Of a DNA stretch of 64,000 nt, positions 35,936 through 45,731 are shown one piece after another. Positions within the stretch are counted from its first letter, which is position 1; the number at the start of each line of letters is the position of its first letter. The DNA is taken from NCBI GenBank assembly GCA_016841605.1, contig JAENYV010000004.1:62001-126000 (forward strand), read 5' to 3'. The notes below the pieces were generated by a model. The model was not told the DNA's origin, did no database searches, and saw only the letters and a program-made list of their open reading frames with translations. The DNA comes from Dethiobacter alkaliphilus. Lineage in GTDB: Bacteria; Bacillota; Dethiobacteria; DTU022; UBA8154. Made by a program: the position numbers and the translations under genes.

Positions 35936-38900
35936 TTTTGATAGCCTGGGAGAAACGGGCCTTTTCGGTATCTTCGGCCCGACCGGGAGCGGCAAGTCAA
36001 CTGTCCTGGATGCCATTACCTTTGTTTTGTACGGCAAGGTGAAGCGAGCGGAGCGGGGCACACAGGGCATTATTAATACAGGCCGGAAGACGGCGAAGGT
36101 TTCTTTTACCTTTGAACTTTTCAAGGGTAACGGCAGAAAGACATACCGGGTGGAGCGGACCTATCAGCGGAAAAAAGGTTCGGAGAATTCCTGCGAGCCG
36201 AAAATTGCCAGGTTGATTGAAGTTACTGCAGCCGGGGAAATGCCTCTCTGCGACAGGGCGAAAGAGGTCGGCAACAGTATTGAAGAATTATTGGGCTTGA
36301 GCCATGACGATTTTACACGGGCTGTTGTCTTGCCGCAAAACAGTTTTCAGGAATTTTTGAGGCTGGACAATGCGAAAAAGCGTGATATGTTGGAGAGAAT
36401 ATTCTATCTTGAGGAGTATGGCAGGCAGCTCCAGGAGAAGCTTTCCGGGAAAATTACCGCCCTGAAAAGCCGCGTTGCCAAGGTGCGCGGAGCTTTATCC
36501 ATGCTGGAGGATGCTTCCGATCAGGCCCTCGCAGAAACTGTAAAGGCCCTGGAATCTGCCGCACTGGAAAAAAAACAGGTGGAAAAAGAGCAGCATGAAC
36601 TGGAAGCGCAATTTAATGAGACAAAAGAGGTGTGGCAGTTAGTTCAAAGCCTGGACCAGATTCGGAAAAAAGAGCAGCAACACCTTTTTATTCAAGAAGA
36701 GATAAGGGATAAACGGATTTTGCTGGAAAAAGCGGGCAAAGCGGATGGCCTTTTGGAAATGATTGTTAGGGAAAAGCTGCTCTCCGGGAAGTTTGCAGAG
36801 ACGGTAAAGGGGTTGGAGGAAGTTTCTTCCAGAATGCCCCTTGTTGCTGTCGGCCTGGAAGAGACCCGGGGTAAGTATGATGGACTGAAGAAAGAAGCTG
36901 AAGTAGAAAAACCCAGGCTTGTAGCCTTAAAGACGAGGCTTTCCGATGCCCTGGGCTTCAAAACGGAGCTTAACAAGTTGGAGATAAAAATCAATGAACT
37001 TTCGGCAGAAGGGGTGAAGCTGCAGGAGAGTATTACCCTTAAAAATAAGAATCTCCTCAGGGAAACCGGCGAGGTTGATGCTGCAGAACAAAAAATTAAA
37101 CTGCTGAAAGAGCAAATGGAACCCTTAAAAACAGACCCGGAAAAAAGGTACAAACTTCAGGAAGGTGTCAGGCTGGAAAATGAAGTGGAAAGTTTGGGCA
37201 GGAATGTAGGAAATTTTCAGAAAAAGATTGCTTCATTAAACAAAATCATCAACGCCCGGGAAGAGAAATCTCAGGCGATAATCTACGCCCGAGAAAAAGC
37301 TGAGAAGGCTGTGGAAGTTTTAAATTTAGAAAAACAGAAACATGAAGAAGCAAAGCCCGAAGACCGTCCGACCGCGTTGAAATACCGGGAAGGGGTTTAT
37401 CAGTTGCAGACGACCCTGGATGTGTTAAAGCTGAAAAAGTCTGAACTGGAGGCCATTCAGGGCAAAATCCGTCACATACAGGCTTTATCGGCTCAAAATG
37501 CTGAAAAACTCGGTAATCAGGAAGAAAAGCGGCGCAAAGCCGGAGTATTTTACGAGCAGTGTCGCCTCCGGAAGGAAAAGGCTGTTAAGGAACTGGAGAA
37601 AAATACGGCGTACCTATTGTCGAAAAATTTGCAAGAGGGGGCTCCCTGCCCTGTTTGCGGTTCCGAGCATCATCCCAGCCCCGCGGTGCAAAGCGAAGGA
37701 ACTGAACAGGCTTTACTGGAACAGCAGCTGACCGGAGCGGAAAAAAACTTGTCCGCGGCGGAGAAAGCGCTAAAAGATGCGGAAAACAACTGCCTGATTA
37801 CCTCCGAACAACTGAAAAGCCTGGATGAGCAGGGCAGGCAATTGACAGCGGAACTGGCGGCCAAAAATGCAGAGTATGAAGAAGCCGCGCAAAAGCTGCC
37901 TGCCGGTTTAAGAGAGCTGGAGTTGCCACGGCTCAGCAGTGAACTGGCGAAGATGAACACCGCGGGCGCGGAGAAGCTCAGAGCCTTTGATGAGTGGGAA
38001 GAAAAGATGGATGAGCTGAAAAGTAATCTGCTGAAGCTGGGGGACAAGTTGTCTGCCTACAAGGTGGAGGAAAACGGAATGTTGGCCGAGTTGAAGGTGA
38101 ACCTGGAAAATAGGGAGCAGATGGAAAATGAGTTGCAGGAAGCACTGCGGGTATATAATGAGAAGCTGCAGCAATACCGTCTCTTCCTGGACACTTTTAA
38201 AATTAAGAGTGGGTCCCATGAATTAAAACGGCTAGCGGAAAATGACCGTAAAATAAACCGGCTGCAAAGAGAAATGGAAAAGATGCAGGAACTCCTCGGA
38301 AAGAAGCGGGTTTTCATGGAAGAGCAGCGGGAAGAAGTTAGTGCCCTATCCAGGAAGAGTATCAAAGTTGAAGCCGACAGGAACAATTATCTCAAACAGA
38401 GAGAAGAAAAGGTGCAAAGGCTGAAGGCGCTGGCCGGGGATCTCCACATAGAGGATGAGATTGCGCGGATTAAGCAAAAGCTTGAGGAGTATGTAAATCT
38501 GGATAGGCAATATGCCGAAAGGCTTAAAGACCTGGAAAGAGAATATCATCATTTGCTGTCACAGCAAACAACCCTGGAAAATCAAAAGAAGATTTATGCC
38601 GAAAGCCTTGAAGGCGAGCAAAAGCAGTTGGAATCCGTCCTCCTGGAGCGGGGTTTTGTCGATCGCTGTGAAGTGGAAAAATCCATACTTCCTCAAGAGA
38701 AGCAAGAAGCTTTACGGGCAGAGATTAGCAGGTATGACGAGACAGCGAAGGAAATAGAGACCGAAAAAAAAGTGTTGCTCAAAAAACTGGACTCCCGAAA
38801 TATAAATAAAGAAGAATGGGAAATGGTAAGCAGCGCTTTTCAGGAGAAGAATTCAGCCCGGGTAGCGTGTGTCTCCCGCTATGAAGTGGCCAGGAATACC

Positions 38901-39497
38901 TTAGAATTCATCAAAAATAAGCATGATAAGTGGGTTGTCCTGCAGCAAAGTTTTCGTGCGCTCACACATAAGCTGGGATTGTTTGAACAGATTCAGAAGC
39001 TCCTGAGGGCAGAAAAAGGAAAGGAGAACAGTTTTATTGATTTTATTGCCGAGGAAAGGCTGCGCTATGTCGCGGCCAAAGCCTCCGAGACCCTCGGATT
39101 AATGACAAAATATAAGTACGGACTGGAGCTGGACTCTGAAGCCGGGTTTATTATCCGGGATAATGCCAACGGCGGCGTCCACAGGATGGTTACTTCGCTG
39201 TCGGGCGGGGAAACTTTCCTGACCTCATTGTCCCTGGCCCTGGCCCTCTCCGAGCAGATACAGCTAAAGGGCCAGAGCCCGTTGGAGTTCTTTTTCCTGG
39301 ACGAAGGATTCGGCACCCTGGACAACGACCTGCTCGATATGGTTATGGACTCACTGGAACGGTTGAGCAGGAAGGAGAGAGTTATCGGGCTGATCAGTCA
39401 CGTCCCCGAGCTGCGCAGCCGGATGGCGCGCCGGCTGATTGTTGAGCCGCCCTCATACACTGGGGCCGGCAGCAGGGTGAAGATCGAAAAAGGGTAG
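35874..39497 (+). CDS. sbcC: Exonuclease SbcCD, ATPase subunit
   Basis: A Rad50-type SMC-like ATPase of about 1207 residues. N-terminal Walker A GPTGSGKST, two long coiled coils, and a zinc hook CPVCGSEHHP near residue 592. The C-terminal signature SLSGGETFLTSLSLALALSEQI is followed by Walker B FFFLDEGFGTLD. The track starts at ATG 35859, but GTG 35874 (MRPKFLEIEGLQSF) has GGAGG nine bases upstream and matches the family start. It works with SbcD in double-strand-break and hairpin processing. Confidence 0.95.
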   Translation: MRPKFLEIEGLQSFREMQTIDFDSLGETGLFGIFGPTGSGKSTVLDAITFVLYGKVKRAERGTQGIINTGRKTAKVSFTFELFKGNGRKTYRVERTYQRKKGSENSCEPKIARLIEVTAAGEMPLCDRAKEVGNSIEELLGLSHDDFTRAVVLPQNSFQEFLRLDNAKKRDMLERIFYLEEYGRQLQEKLSGKITALKSRVAKVRGALSMLEDASDQALAETVKALESAALEKKQVEKEQHELEAQFNETKEVWQLVQSLDQIRKKEQQHLFIQEEIRDKRILLEKAGKADGLLEMIVREKLLSGKFAETVKGLEEVSSRMPLVAVGLEETRGKYDGLKKEAEVEKPRLVALKTRLSDALGFKTELNKLEIKINELSAEGVKLQESITLKNKNLLRETGEVDAAEQKIKLLKEQMEPLKTDPEKRYKLQEGVRLENEVESLGRNVGNFQKKIASLNKIINAREEKSQAIIYAREKAEKAVEVLNLEKQKHEEAKPEDRPTALKYREGVYQLQTTLDVLKLKKSELEAIQGKIRHIQALSAQNAEKLGNQEEKRRKAGVFYEQCRLRKEKAVKELEKNTAYLLSKNLQEGAPCPVCGSEHHPSPAVQSEGTEQALLEQQLTGAEKNLSAAEKALKDAENNCLITSEQLKSLDEQGRQLTAELAAKNAEYEEAAQKLPAGLRELELPRLSSELAKMNTAGAEKLRAFDEWEEKMDELKSNLLKLGDKLSAYKVEENGMLAELKVNLENREQMENELQEALRVYNEKLQQYRLFLDTFKIKSGSHELKRLAENDRKINRLQREMEKMQELLGKKRVFMEEQREEVSALSRKSIKVEADRNNYLKQREEKVQRLKALAGDLHIEDEIARIKQKLEEYVNLDRQYAERLKDLEREYHHLLSQQTTLENQKKIYAESLEGEQKQLESVLLERGFVDRCEVEKSILPQEKQEALRAEISRYDETAKEIETEKKVLLKKLDSRNINKEEWEMVSSAFQEKNSARVACVSRYEVARNTLEFIKNKHDKWVVLQQSFRALTHKLGLFEQIQKLLRAEKGKENSFIDFIAEERLRYVAAKASETLGLMTKYKYGLELDSEAGFIIRDNANGGVHRMVTSLSGGETFLTSLSLALALSEQIQLKGQSPLEFFFLDEGFGTLDNDLLDMVMDSLERLSRKERVIGLISHVPELRSRMARRLIVEPPSYTGAGSRVKIEKG

Positions 39498-39519
39498 TCC
39501 GCATTAAGATTTGGGAAGA

Positions 39520-40164
39520 CTAAAAGTCTGTTGAATCACCCGGTCCGAGGGTGAGCAGGTGACATGTCATATTCAGTGCGGAGACGATAAAAGAACGGCC
39601 TTCATATTCCAGGATATTAATGCAGGCTGTATCCTGTTTTATTTTCCAGAAGGAGTTCAATCCTGCCCCAAGAAGGCAGCACAGCAGAACTTTATTAACG
39701 ACGCGGTGGGATACAATGATCAGGTCATGATCTTGACATTCCCTTGCCAGCCGGTAAATAGTTTCCTCAGCCCGGGCTGCCGTTTTTTCCAGCGACTCAC
39801 CTCCCGGGAAAACCATGTCAGCCGGCTCTGTCAGCCATTTTTCGTAAAGTGCAGGAAAAGACTTTTTAATTTCTGTTTTGGCTTTACCCTGCCACTCCCC
39901 AAAGTTTATATCAGTGAACGCAGGTTCTATCCTTATTTGTTTGCTTGAGACAGACTTACCGGCAATTTCTGCTGTTTCCCGTGCCCGTCCCAGGGGACTG
40001 GAAATCAGCAGCGGGTTATCAGGACTAAGACTCTTCAGCTTTTTACCAACCTCCAGGGCCTGTTTTTTCCCAAAATCGTTGAGGGGTATATCCATTGTGC
40101 CGCGAAATACCTCTTCTTTATTCCAGCTTGTCTGTCCATGTCTGACCAGGAAAATTCTGCTCAT
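39520..40164 (-). CDS. Histidine phosphatase (phosphoglycerate mutase-like) protein
   Basis: 214 residues. The catalytic RHG motif is in IFLVRHGQTSWN, and the second His in LIIVSHRVVNKV; the SSPLGRARETAEI segment is also conserved. Family members include alpha-ribazole phosphatase (CobC) and broad phosphatases; without neighbouring cobalamin genes I leave the role open. It is convergent with sbcC, 22 bases apart, and stands alone. Confidence 0.88.
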   Translation of the reverse strand: MSRIFLVRHGQTSWNKEEVFRGTMDIPLNDFGKKQALEVGKKLKSLSPDNPLLISSPLGRARETAEIAGKSVSSKQIRIEPAFTDINFGEWQGKAKTEIKKSFPALYEKWLTEPADMVFPGGESLEKTAARAEETIYRLARECQDHDLIIVSHRVVNKVLLCCLLGAGLNSFWKIKQDTACINILEYEGRSFIVSALNMTCHLLTLGPGDSTDF

Positions 40165-40466
40165 TTTTCACACCCTTTTTTAGTTAGACATTCTTTTCAA
40201 ATTATTATAACCTGATCAGTATTTTATGGCAATTCTTTATGTTTTATTATTTTAGTCGCTTCTCCGCAGGTTAATAACTATTAACTGAGTATCCGGCATG
40301 AAAACACCTCTGAAAACACCTCAAATCGGTAAATTTTAAAACACTTCTTCATTTACCACGGATTATCCTTCTTGTCGACAGGATGGTTGACCTTTTTTGA
40401 GTTGCAGTTGCATATATTTCAAAAATATTATATAATATTCTCACAATTTAGCCTGGATGTGGTGTA
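40165..40466. other. AT-rich intergenic region
   Basis: About 300 bases between the divergent phosphatase genes. A 12-base direct repeat (TGAAAACACCTC, twice near 40300) is the only structure I see. AT-rich sequence with TATATAATATTC before 40450 may hold the promoter for the PP2C gene. No ORF of note. Confidence 0.4.
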
Positions 40467-41600
40467 ATGAATTGCTTGTTTGCACCAAGAAAAAGGATTG
40501 TTATCTTACTGGCAGTTTTTCTATGTCTTATTTGTATTTCTGTGTTTATTAATATTTACATAGGCCGGGAGGTTGTATACACGCATCTTTATTATTTACC
40601 TGTCATACTGGCCGGACTATGGTATTACAGAAAAGCACTCTATGTTGCAGTTCTTCTGGGGGCATTCCATATCTTTCTCTGCTATATCAACCAAGGAGTG
40701 TTTGTTTACACTTCATTAGTTCGGGCTGTTATCTTATGTGCTATTGCTTTTGTTATCGGCTCACTGGCTGAACAAAAAGAAGACTTATTCCGTCGTCTGG
40801 ATGCAGAGTTGGATAAGGCCCGTCAGTTTCATGAACAGATCCTGCCCAAAGCTCTGCCTGAGATGAGAAGCTGCTTCTTTGCTGCCCACTACCAGCCTGC
40901 CCAGAAGATGGGCGGCGATTTCTACGATGTGCTCCAGGCTGACAACAAGCTCGTTTTTCACCTCTCCGATGTCTCCGGGCATGGTATGAGCGGTGCCTTG
41001 CTGAGCGTCTTTGCCAAAGAAGTCATTGTCGGCTATGTTCAATTAAAGCCCTATGATTTGCACCCCCACAAAATACTGTATCACCTGAGCCGGCAGTATC
41101 GCAGGAATAATTACCCTGATGACTATTTCATCTGCATCTTCCTGGCTGTTCTGGATCTGGATACCAGGGAAATGAGATATACAGGGGCAGGATTCCATGA
41201 TAGTCCTCTGGCTCAGCTCGGAACCGGTGAGCAGTTAAAACTTGTCAGCAAGGGGCTTCCCATATCCTGCGCCATCCCACAGGAATTAGTAAAGTTTGAG
41301 GAACACTCTATCATACTAACACCCGGGACAACATTACTTTTCAATACAGACGGGCTAACGGAACAGAAAGCGGGTGACTTATTTTATGGTGACAGACTCC
41401 GAAAAGTTTTTTATGCCAACTGTCACCTGTCTCCGGAGTATATTTCCCGGGCCATTAAAGAGGACTTCCGTCATTTTAATAAAGGCTCCCTGCAAGGTGA
41501 CGACGACATTACTTTAGTAATAATTCAGATGGACCGGGAGGAAAAAGAGAAATATGGAATATGGAATCAAAACTTGCATTTTCCCCGGGATAGGGTATAA
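40467..41600 (+). CDS. Membrane-bound SpoIIE/RsbU-type serine phosphatase
   Basis: 377 residues. Four or so membrane helices in residues 1-105 are followed by a short coiled linker (EQKEDLFRRLDAELDKARQF). A PP2C-type phosphatase comes next, with FAAHYQPAQKMGGDFYDVL, LSDVSGHGMSGALL, LFNTDGLTEQ and GDDDITLVII providing the metal-binding aspartates. Such proteins dephosphorylate anti-anti-sigma factors in partner-switching pathways; no RsbV/RsbW genes are nearby. The linker-plus-phosphatase half resembles the end of the CHASE4 protein at 61.8 kb. ATG 40467 follows GGATGTGG. Confidence 0.88.
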   Translation: MNCLFAPRKRIVILLAVFLCLICISVFINIYIGREVVYTHLYYLPVILAGLWYYRKALYVAVLLGAFHIFLCYINQGVFVYTSLVRAVILCAIAFVIGSLAEQKEDLFRRLDAELDKARQFHEQILPKALPEMRSCFFAAHYQPAQKMGGDFYDVLQADNKLVFHLSDVSGHGMSGALLSVFAKEVIVGYVQLKPYDLHPHKILYHLSRQYRRNNYPDDYFICIFLAVLDLDTREMRYTGAGFHDSPLAQLGTGEQLKLVSKGLPISCAIPQELVKFEEHSIILTPGTTLLFNTDGLTEQKAGDLFYGDRLRKVFYANCHLSPEYISRAIKEDFRHFNKGSLQGDDDITLVIIQMDREEKEKYGIWNQNLHFPRDRV

Positions 41601-41665
41601 TAAAGGCCGTAAAGCACTGCATCGGCGTTTTCCAGACTTACCACTATCGACAGGGGGTTTTTAAA

Positions 41666-44170
41666 ATGAAAGAATACAGCCCAAGAGAATTGGAACCTAA
41701 ATGGCAGGCTTACTGGGAAGAACAAGAATTCCACCGGACGGGGAAAGACCCCCACAGGGAAAAATACTATGTCCTGGAGATGTTCCCCTATCCTTCCGGG
41801 AAGCTTCATATGGGACATATGAGAGTTTATTCTATCGGTGATGTCCTGGCCCGTTTTTTAAAGATGAAGGGTTTCAATGTGCTTCATCCCATGGGATGGG
41901 ATGCTTTTGGGCTTCCGGCGGAAAATGCCGCTATTCAGCACGGAGCAGACCCTGCCGAGTGGACTGCCTCCAATATTGCCGCCATGAAAGAGCAGCAGAA
42001 AGCTTTGGGGCTCAGCTACGACTGGGAAAGGGAAGTGACGACCTGCCATCCGGAGTATTACCGCTGGAACCAGTGGTTATTTCTCCTCTTTTATCAACAC
42101 GGGCTTGCTTACAAGAAAAAATCTCCGGTAAACTGGTGCCCTTCCTGTGAGACGGTCCTGGCCAATGAACAGGTAGTCAACGGCGAATGCTGGCGTTGCG
42201 GCAGCGAAGTCTCTCCCCGGGAGCTGGAACAATGGTTTCTCAAGATCACGGATTATGCCGATCGCCTGCTGGAGGACATCAGCCTCCTGGACGGGTGGCC
42301 CCAGAGGGTTAAAATTATGCAGGAGAACTGGATCGGCCGCAGCTACGGGACGGATATAGTTTTTAAGGTAAAAGAAACAGGGGAAGAGCTGACGGTTTTT
42401 ACGACCAGGCCTGATACCCTTTTTGGAGTAACTTATATGGTGCTCGCTCCGGAGCATCCCTTAATTGAAAAACTTATTGCCGGCAAACCGCAGGAAAATG
42501 AAATTCGGGAGTTTATCCGGAAAATGCAGCGGGAAAGCGAGATAACCAGAACTTCCGCAGAAACGGAAAAAGTGGGACTTTTTACCGGTGGAACCGCTAT
42601 TAATCCTGCTAATGGGGAGGAGATCCCCATCCTGGTGGGCAATTATGTGCTGATGAGCTACGGCACCGGAGCGGTCATGGGGGTGCCGGCCCACGACCAG
42701 CGGGATTTTCTCCTGGCTGAGCGCTACAATATCCCGGTACGGGTTGTCGTAAACTCGCCTGAGCAAGACCTGACGGCTGCTCCGCCGGCAGAAGCTTACG
42801 AAGAATCCGGGATCATGGTCAATTCCGGGGAGTTTACCGGCATGGAGAGCGTTAAAGCCAAAAATGCCATCACAGACTGGCTGCAGAAACAGGGGAAAGG
42901 CGGTTATCGTGTCCGCTATCGCCTGCGGGATTGGTTGATATCCCGGCAACGCTACTGGGGAACGCCCATTCCTATTATCTATTGCCCGCAGTGCGGAGCC
43001 CTGCCTGTTCCGGAAGAAGACCTGCCGGTTATGCTCCCGGCCGGAATTAACCTGACAGGAGTGCAGCAGTCTCCCCTGGCCGAATGCCGGGAATTTCTGG
43101 AGACAACATGTCCCGGCTGCGGAGGCAAAGCCCGTCGTGAAACCGATACCATGGATACTTTTTTCTGCTCTTCCTGGTATTATATGCGCTATGCGGATCC
43201 CCGCCAGGATAAGCTTCCTTTTCTGAAGGAGGAAGTGGACTACTGGCTGCCGGTAGACCAGTATATCGGCGGAATCGAGCACGCTGTGCTTCATCTTCTT
43301 TATTCCCGTTTCTTTACCAAATTTCTTCAGGACCGGGGCCTGGTCGATGCTTCCGAGCCTTTTCAGCGCCTACTGGCCCAGGGAATGGTATATAAGGACG
43401 GGGCTAAGATGTCCAAGTCCAAGGGGAACGTAGTTTCTCCCGACGAGATTATCCAGCGCTATGGTGCCGATACCGGGCGGCTCTTTATCCTTTTTGCCGC
43501 GCCGCCGGAGAAAGACCTTGACTGGAACGACCGGGGAGTGGAAGGCTGCCATCGCTTTTTACGCCGGGTCTGGCGGCTTTTCCAGCAGAATACGCCTCTT
43601 TTTACTCCTTTAAATCCTGGCGAGAAGCCGACAGGAGAGGCTTTTTCGGGGTTGGGGCCGGAGGAAGAAAAGCTGCAGCGAGCCCTTCACCGGACTATAA
43701 AAAAAGTGAGCATTGATATTGAAGAGCGTTTTAATTTTAATACTGCCATCAGCGCGATTATGGAGCTGGTCAACGCTTTTTATGCTTACTCTAACGAGGT
43801 AGCGGAGAAAGATACCGCCAGGGTTGCACCTTTTTTGACGGATGCTCTGGAAAAACTGCTCATTATTCTTGCTCCTTTTGCTCCCCATATTACTGAAGAA
43901 CTCTGGCAGCTTTGCGGGTACGCGGAGAGCATTCATTTGCAGCCGTGGCCTTCCTATGATCCTGAAGTTTTACAGGTGGATGAAGTGGAAGTTGTCTTCC
44001 AGGTAAACGGAAAGGTGAGGGGCCGTCTCCTTGTTCCCAGCGATTCAACTGAGGATGAGCTTTTGCAAATTGCCAAAGGGCACGAAAAGGTTCGCGTTTT
44101 CCTGGAGGGAAAAGAAATCGTGAAAGCAGTTACGATTCCGGGGAAACTGGTTAATATTGTTGTGCGTTAA
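41666..44170 (+). CDS. leuS: Leucyl-tRNA synthetase
   Basis: 834 residues. Class I signatures HMGH in PYPSGKLHMGHMR and KMSKS in GAKMSKSKGN. An editing (CP1) domain lies between them, with TTRPDTLFGVTY and GTGAVMGVPAHDQRD. There is a zinc-like CPQCG/CPGCG pair and the C-terminal anticodon-binding region. GGGGG lies ten bases before ATG 41666. Only 65 bases separate it from the phosphatase gene, and I see no T-box leader, which many Firmicutes place before leuS; co-transcription with the upstream gene is possible. Confidence 0.97.
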   Translation: MKEYSPRELEPKWQAYWEEQEFHRTGKDPHREKYYVLEMFPYPSGKLHMGHMRVYSIGDVLARFLKMKGFNVLHPMGWDAFGLPAENAAIQHGADPAEWTASNIAAMKEQQKALGLSYDWEREVTTCHPEYYRWNQWLFLLFYQHGLAYKKKSPVNWCPSCETVLANEQVVNGECWRCGSEVSPRELEQWFLKITDYADRLLEDISLLDGWPQRVKIMQENWIGRSYGTDIVFKVKETGEELTVFTTRPDTLFGVTYMVLAPEHPLIEKLIAGKPQENEIREFIRKMQRESEITRTSAETEKVGLFTGGTAINPANGEEIPILVGNYVLMSYGTGAVMGVPAHDQRDFLLAERYNIPVRVVVNSPEQDLTAAPPAEAYEESGIMVNSGEFTGMESVKAKNAITDWLQKQGKGGYRVRYRLRDWLISRQRYWGTPIPIIYCPQCGALPVPEEDLPVMLPAGINLTGVQQSPLAECREFLETTCPGCGGKARRETDTMDTFFCSSWYYMRYADPRQDKLPFLKEEVDYWLPVDQYIGGIEHAVLHLLYSRFFTKFLQDRGLVDASEPFQRLLAQGMVYKDGAKMSKSKGNVVSPDEIIQRYGADTGRLFILFAAPPEKDLDWNDRGVEGCHRFLRRVWRLFQQNTPLFTPLNPGEKPTGEAFSGLGPEEEKLQRALHRTIKKVSIDIEERFNFNTAISAIMELVNAFYAYSNEVAEKDTARVAPFLTDALEKLLIILAPFAPHITEELWQLCGYAESIHLQPWPSYDPEVLQVDEVEVVFQVNGKVRGRLLVPSDSTEDELLQIAKGHEKVRVFLEGKEIVKAVTIPGKLVNIVVR

Positions 44171-44196
44171 AGCAGAAAAATATTTTTGTTCGCCTC

Positions 44197-44230
44197 CAAG
44201 GAATCCCCTGAAAAATCAGGGGATTCCTTG
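44197..44230 (+). terminator. leuS terminator hairpin
   Basis: CAAGGAATCCCCTGA (44197-44211), loop AAAA, TCAGGGGATTCCTTG (44216-44230): a perfect 15-bp stem. The bases after it are AT-rich (TGAATTTATTATTTT) but not a pure T-run, so leakage into the next gene is possible. Confidence 0.75.
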
Positions 44231-44274
44231 TGAATTTATTATTTTCCCTCATGTTTTGGAGGTGGATTTGGTCG

Positions 44275-45708
44275 ATGGGGAAAAGCGGACCCGGGACAGG
44301 GAAAGGTAGTTATCGTGAGCAGCTTTGGGTACTTTTGCTGGAAGCTGTTTCCAGGGATAATGTTCTTCCCCTTACCTCCTCCTGCAATTTACACTGCCTT
44401 TTCTGCAGCCATCGTCAGAATCCGCCGGGTGTACAGACTTATTCTTTTGCACCTTTGTCTCCGGACTGGTTAAAAGAGCTAATTCCCCTTTTGGACGGCT
44501 CCCGGAAAATAATTATCGGGGAATCCTCCACCCGTCTCTGCGAGGGAGAGCCTTTTACTCATCCGTCTTTTTACGAGGTTTTAAAAGAGATCCGCCGGCT
44601 TTTTCCCCGTGCACCCCTGCAGATTACCACCAACGGTACCTGCCTCACAGCGGCAATGGTAAGGGAACTTGCGGCATTAAACAAGCCGGAGCAAGGGGCC
44701 GGGCTAGAGCTGGTTATCTCCCTGAACAGCGCCTCTTCTCTACAACGTACCAGGATTATGGGTGATCCCAACCCGGGGAACGCTTTACGGGGCTTATCGC
44801 TCTGCCGGGAGAACGGGCTTTTCTTCCACGGCAGCATTGTAGCTCTTCCGCACCTTTCCGGGTGGGATGACCTGGCTGAAACCCTTTACTTTCTGGAGAG
44901 GGAGGGAGCTTTGACTACCCGTGTTTTTCTTCCCGGTTATACGGCTTATGCACATCCTGCGCTGCATTTTGACCGTTCGCTGTGGGGAGAGTTGGACCTT
45001 TTTCTCGCTGGAATGAGGGAAAAACTGGCTCACCCTCTAACTTTGGAACCTCCTGTCAAAAAGGATCTTCTGGCCAGGGTGGAAGGAGTTGTCAGATCCT
45101 CTCCGGCAAGTACAGCGGGGATAAGGACTGGTGACCTGATCCTCGCTGTTGACGAGGAGAAGGTGCTTTCCGGGACAGACGCCTTTTACCGCATCCAAAA
45201 AGCGACTGATCCCGTTTTAAACGTAAAACGGCCGGAAAAAAAAGAGCCGGTTCCTTTACATAACGGAGATTTGCTGATTAAAATTCCGAAAAAAGCCGGC
45301 CGGTCTTCCGGTCTTGTTTTTAACGCGGACTTGGACTCCCGGCTGATCGCTGCAGTTGCGCAAGGCGGAGAACGGGTTCACGGCGGTCCGGTCCTCCTTC
45401 TCACTTCTCCGGTTGCGGCTCCCCTCTGGGAGGCGGCTGCACGCCGCTCCCTTCTGCCGGAGAAGATCCGAATCAGTCCTGTTGAAAACCGTTTTTTTGG
45501 AGGTTCGATCTGTTGTGCCGGGTTGCTTACGGTTGCCGATCTGCAATCCCATCTGGAAGAGCTTATCCCCGGGCCGGATGATCCTGCAAATTCTCTCCGG
45601 GTCCTGGTGCCTTCCGCCCCCTTTGATCGACGGGGGTTTGACCTTCGGGGTGAACATTATCAGGATCTCTGTGCGCTTTTTCCCCAGCTTTCCTTTTCAT
45701 TTCTTTGA
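44275..45708 (+). CDS. Radical SAM-PDZ-DUF512-like protein with unusual domain order
   Basis: 477 residues from ATG 44275. The track start GTG 44230 lies in the last base of the leuS terminator stem; GGAGG stands at a usable distance from 44275. Residues about 38-260 are a radical SAM domain with CNLHCLFC (CxxxCxxC) and the GE-type SAM motif. Next comes a PDZ-like module (VRSSPASTAGIRTGDLILAVDEEKV, about 275-320). The C-terminal region resembles DUF512, ending with VENRFFGGSICCAGLLTVADL. Known DUF512 proteins have PDZ first, then radical SAM, then DUF512. Function is unknown. Confidence 0.8.
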   Translation: MGKSGPGTGKGSYREQLWVLLLEAVSRDNVLPLTSSCNLHCLFCSHRQNPPGVQTYSFAPLSPDWLKELIPLLDGSRKIIIGESSTRLCEGEPFTHPSFYEVLKEIRRLFPRAPLQITTNGTCLTAAMVRELAALNKPEQGAGLELVISLNSASSLQRTRIMGDPNPGNALRGLSLCRENGLFFHGSIVALPHLSGWDDLAETLYFLEREGALTTRVFLPGYTAYAHPALHFDRSLWGELDLFLAGMREKLAHPLTLEPPVKKDLLARVEGVVRSSPASTAGIRTGDLILAVDEEKVLSGTDAFYRIQKATDPVLNVKRPEKKEPVPLHNGDLLIKIPKKAGRSSGLVFNADLDSRLIAAVAQGGERVHGGPVLLLTSPVAAPLWEAAARRSLLPEKIRISPVENRFFGGSICCAGLLTVADLQSHLEELIPGPDDPANSLRVLVPSAPFDRRGFDLRGEHYQDLCALFPQLSFSFL

Positions 45709-45731
45709 CAATAATAAAACCGTTTATCCGT

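Noticed and set aside
42461-43294. 277-residue minus-strand ORF within leuS
   Set aside because: Shadow of leuS; no start signals, no recognisable domain.
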